Shown: positions 62,950 to 64,000 of the stretch, piece after piece
How the letters are laid out: each line of letters begins with the position of its first letter
Position numbering within the stretch: position 1 is the first letter of the stretch
Assembly: GCF_000526235.1 (NCBI RefSeq)
Contig: NZ_JAFR01000010.1
Location: forward strand, 1-64,000
Source: Acholeplasma granularum ATCC 19168
Lineage (GTDB): Bacteria; Bacillota_I; Bacilli_A; Acholeplasmatales; Acholeplasmataceae
Direction of reading: 5' to 3'
Length of the DNA stretch: 64,000 nt
Notes under the pieces: generated by a model
Seen by the model: the letters and a program-made list of their open reading frames with translations, nothing else
What the model was told of the DNA's origin: nothing
Databases searched by the model: none
Position numbers and translations under genes: made by a program

Positions 62950-64000
62950 TTGCACCTTTTTGATAATATACCCGAAACTTTTTTTAATGTCTTGTCTTCT
63001 CCAAATAAACATATATATGTTGATTGTCTATTTATTATATATGATGCTACAAACTCAATTGAAGATTCATTTCAAGGTGAACGTGGTTTTGTTATTGATA
63101 AATTAATTGATTATTTTGATGAATTAAAATCTGATTTTCATATTGATGATATAGAAAGTTCAACATCTCGTCAAAAATCAGTTGCAGTCATAAACGTATT
63201 AAAACAAAATGGATGGTTAGGCGAAGAAGAACTAGGTGATTATAAAACATCACTTAACTTATTTGACTATGCAATAAAAATAATAGATGTTTTAAAACGA
63301 ATTAAAGACGGTGAAGAAACAGAATATACCGGTGAAATATATACAGTATATTCACTATTAACATCTTTTGATATTCATGATGGACTTACAATTATTGAAC
63401 AAGCCTACAAAAAAGTTGAGGATGTTTTAAGAAAACTAAAAACATTAAAAGCTAATATTTATAGATACTATTTTGATTTAGTAAAAAGACAGAAAAAAGA
63501 TGATCTTCAAAGTGTGTTAGAACGTTTATTAGTCGATTATAAGACTAACTTTTTTGATAGTGCATATTATCACTTAAAAACTACAGACTCACTACCAAGA
63601 TATAAACGTCGTATTTTAGAAAGTATAAATGAAATTTACCAACATGATGCATATTTAGACACTCTTGCAAACCAAGCACTTGAAAAAAGACGTAAACATG
63701 ACTTTAATGATGCATTTAACTATGTAGAAGAGCGTATTAGGTACATCAAAAATTCAGTTGATGCGATTGAATATTTAATAGAATCAATTGATGCTAAAAA
63801 TGAATTATATATTAATGCTGCAGCATCAAAAATTATGTTCTTAACAAATACATCTGAGGACCTAGAAGGATTAATGAACCGTCTATTTAAACTTATATTA
63901 AGTCCTAAAAAGATTGATTATAGTCAAATATTTAATTTATTTAGAGCACGTAACTTAGATGAAAACTCGCTTCAAAGTTTAAGACGACCAAGAATTGATG
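62950..64000 (+). CDS. jetA: Wadjet anti-plasmid system protein JetA, partial
   Basis: An open frame of 350 codons runs from a TTG at 62950 (AGGAGG at 62935-62940) to the window end without a stop. The opening, HLFDNIPETFFNVLSSPNKH after the start residue, is typical of JetA (DUF5716). The rest is helical, as expected for a kleisin-like subunit: GWLGEEELGDY (winged-helix-like) and long charged helices such as ALEKRRKHDFNDAF. JetA forms the MukF-like part of the SMC-type JetABC complex, which with JetD cleaves circular plasmid DNA. The remaining genes must lie beyond the window. Confidence 0.8.
   Translation, partial: MHLFDNIPETFFNVLSSPNKHIYVDCLFIIYDATNSIEDSFQGERGFVIDKLIDYFDELKSDFHIDDIESSTSRQKSVAVINVLKQNGWLGEEELGDYKTSLNLFDYAIKIIDVLKRIKDGEETEYTGEIYTVYSLLTSFDIHDGLTIIEQAYKKVEDVLRKLKTLKANIYRYYFDLVKRQKKDDLQSVLERLLVDYKTNFFDSAYYHLKTTDSLPRYKRRILESINEIYQHDAYLDTLANQALEKRRKHDFNDAFNYVEERIRYIKNSVDAIEYLIESIDAKNELYINAAASKIMFLTNTSEDLEGLMNRLFKLILSPKKIDYSQIFNLFRARNLDENSLQSLRRPRID

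Noticed and set aside
1-64000. Possible use of the mycoplasma genetic code (TGA as Trp)
   Set aside because: Several real genes end in TGA at coupled junctions and Trp is coded by TGG, so the standard bacterial code fits.

Overview
The window looks like a chromosomal segment of an Acholeplasma-like mollicute (order Acholeplasmatales). The DNA is strongly AT-rich, genes are tightly packed with many ATGA overlaps, and TGA is an ordinary stop codon (for example at the ends of gnd, rpoD and the RnfD-like gene). That argues against Mycoplasma and Spiroplasma, which read TGA as Trp. The Firmicutes core order phoH-ybeY-cdd-era-recO-glyQS-dnaG-rpoD-trmK is present and no cell-wall genes are seen. The genus is inference; no 16S gene is in the window.

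Layout. 1-2.4 kb: a flavin-based membrane redox pair (RnfD/NqrB-like protein and a multi-domain FMN-binding protein). 2.5-5.9 kb: DtxR/MntR-type regulator and two tandem MgtE magnesium channels. 6-8.2 kb: gnd-zwf, oxidative pentose phosphate pathway. 8.4-10.5 kb: M32 carboxypeptidase and a metallo-beta-lactamase-fold hydrolase. 10.7-14.9 kb: a five-gene iron or haem uptake operon. 15-24.8 kb: secG, rsmE, rpsU and the phoH-to-trmK housekeeping cluster. 24.9-28.5 kb: a heterodimeric ABC exporter. 28.5-29.9 kb: tRNA-Arg(TCT) next to an IS3-family transposase.

30-36.5 kb is the accessory, decaying part. It holds a broken AbiEi-like antitoxin gene, a broken HTH gene, two blocks of degenerate repeats spaced about 32 bp apart (each followed by a strong terminator), an ECF sigma/anti-sigma/lipoprotein operon, gene remnants, an ECF-transporter S component and a stump of an ABC ATPase.

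36.5-47.8 kb: queG, zinc ribbon, NUDIX, membrane proteins, an rsmH-like gene, degV with a DUF1836 gene, sdpI-like, an ArsB/SLC13-type permease, a GGDEF protein and a Y-family polymerase with its YolD partner. 47.9-52 kb: MarR repressor with a clear operator and a second heterodimeric ABC exporter. 52-57.3 kb: TVP38-like, fabV, CIRCE-controlled hsp20, TPM/LemA pair, quinone reductase, PhnA-like. 57.4-60 kb: a small unknown protein, a P1B ATPase with an unusual CPG motif and a separate HMA chaperone, each transcription unit preceded by the same FNR-type palindrome. 60-64 kb: PTS EIIA, DsbA-fold protein, DEAD-box helicase, and the start of jetA, the first gene of a Wadjet anti-plasmid system that continues past the window.

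Most notable signals: the Wadjet start; identical FNR-type boxes at -41.5 before the metal ATPase genes; a shared promoter-like motif (CGAATAA-N14-CATCTTATT) before the ECF sigma gene and its downstream lipoprotein; perfect dyads before marR and the DUF1836 gene; and the repeat-flanked decaying island.
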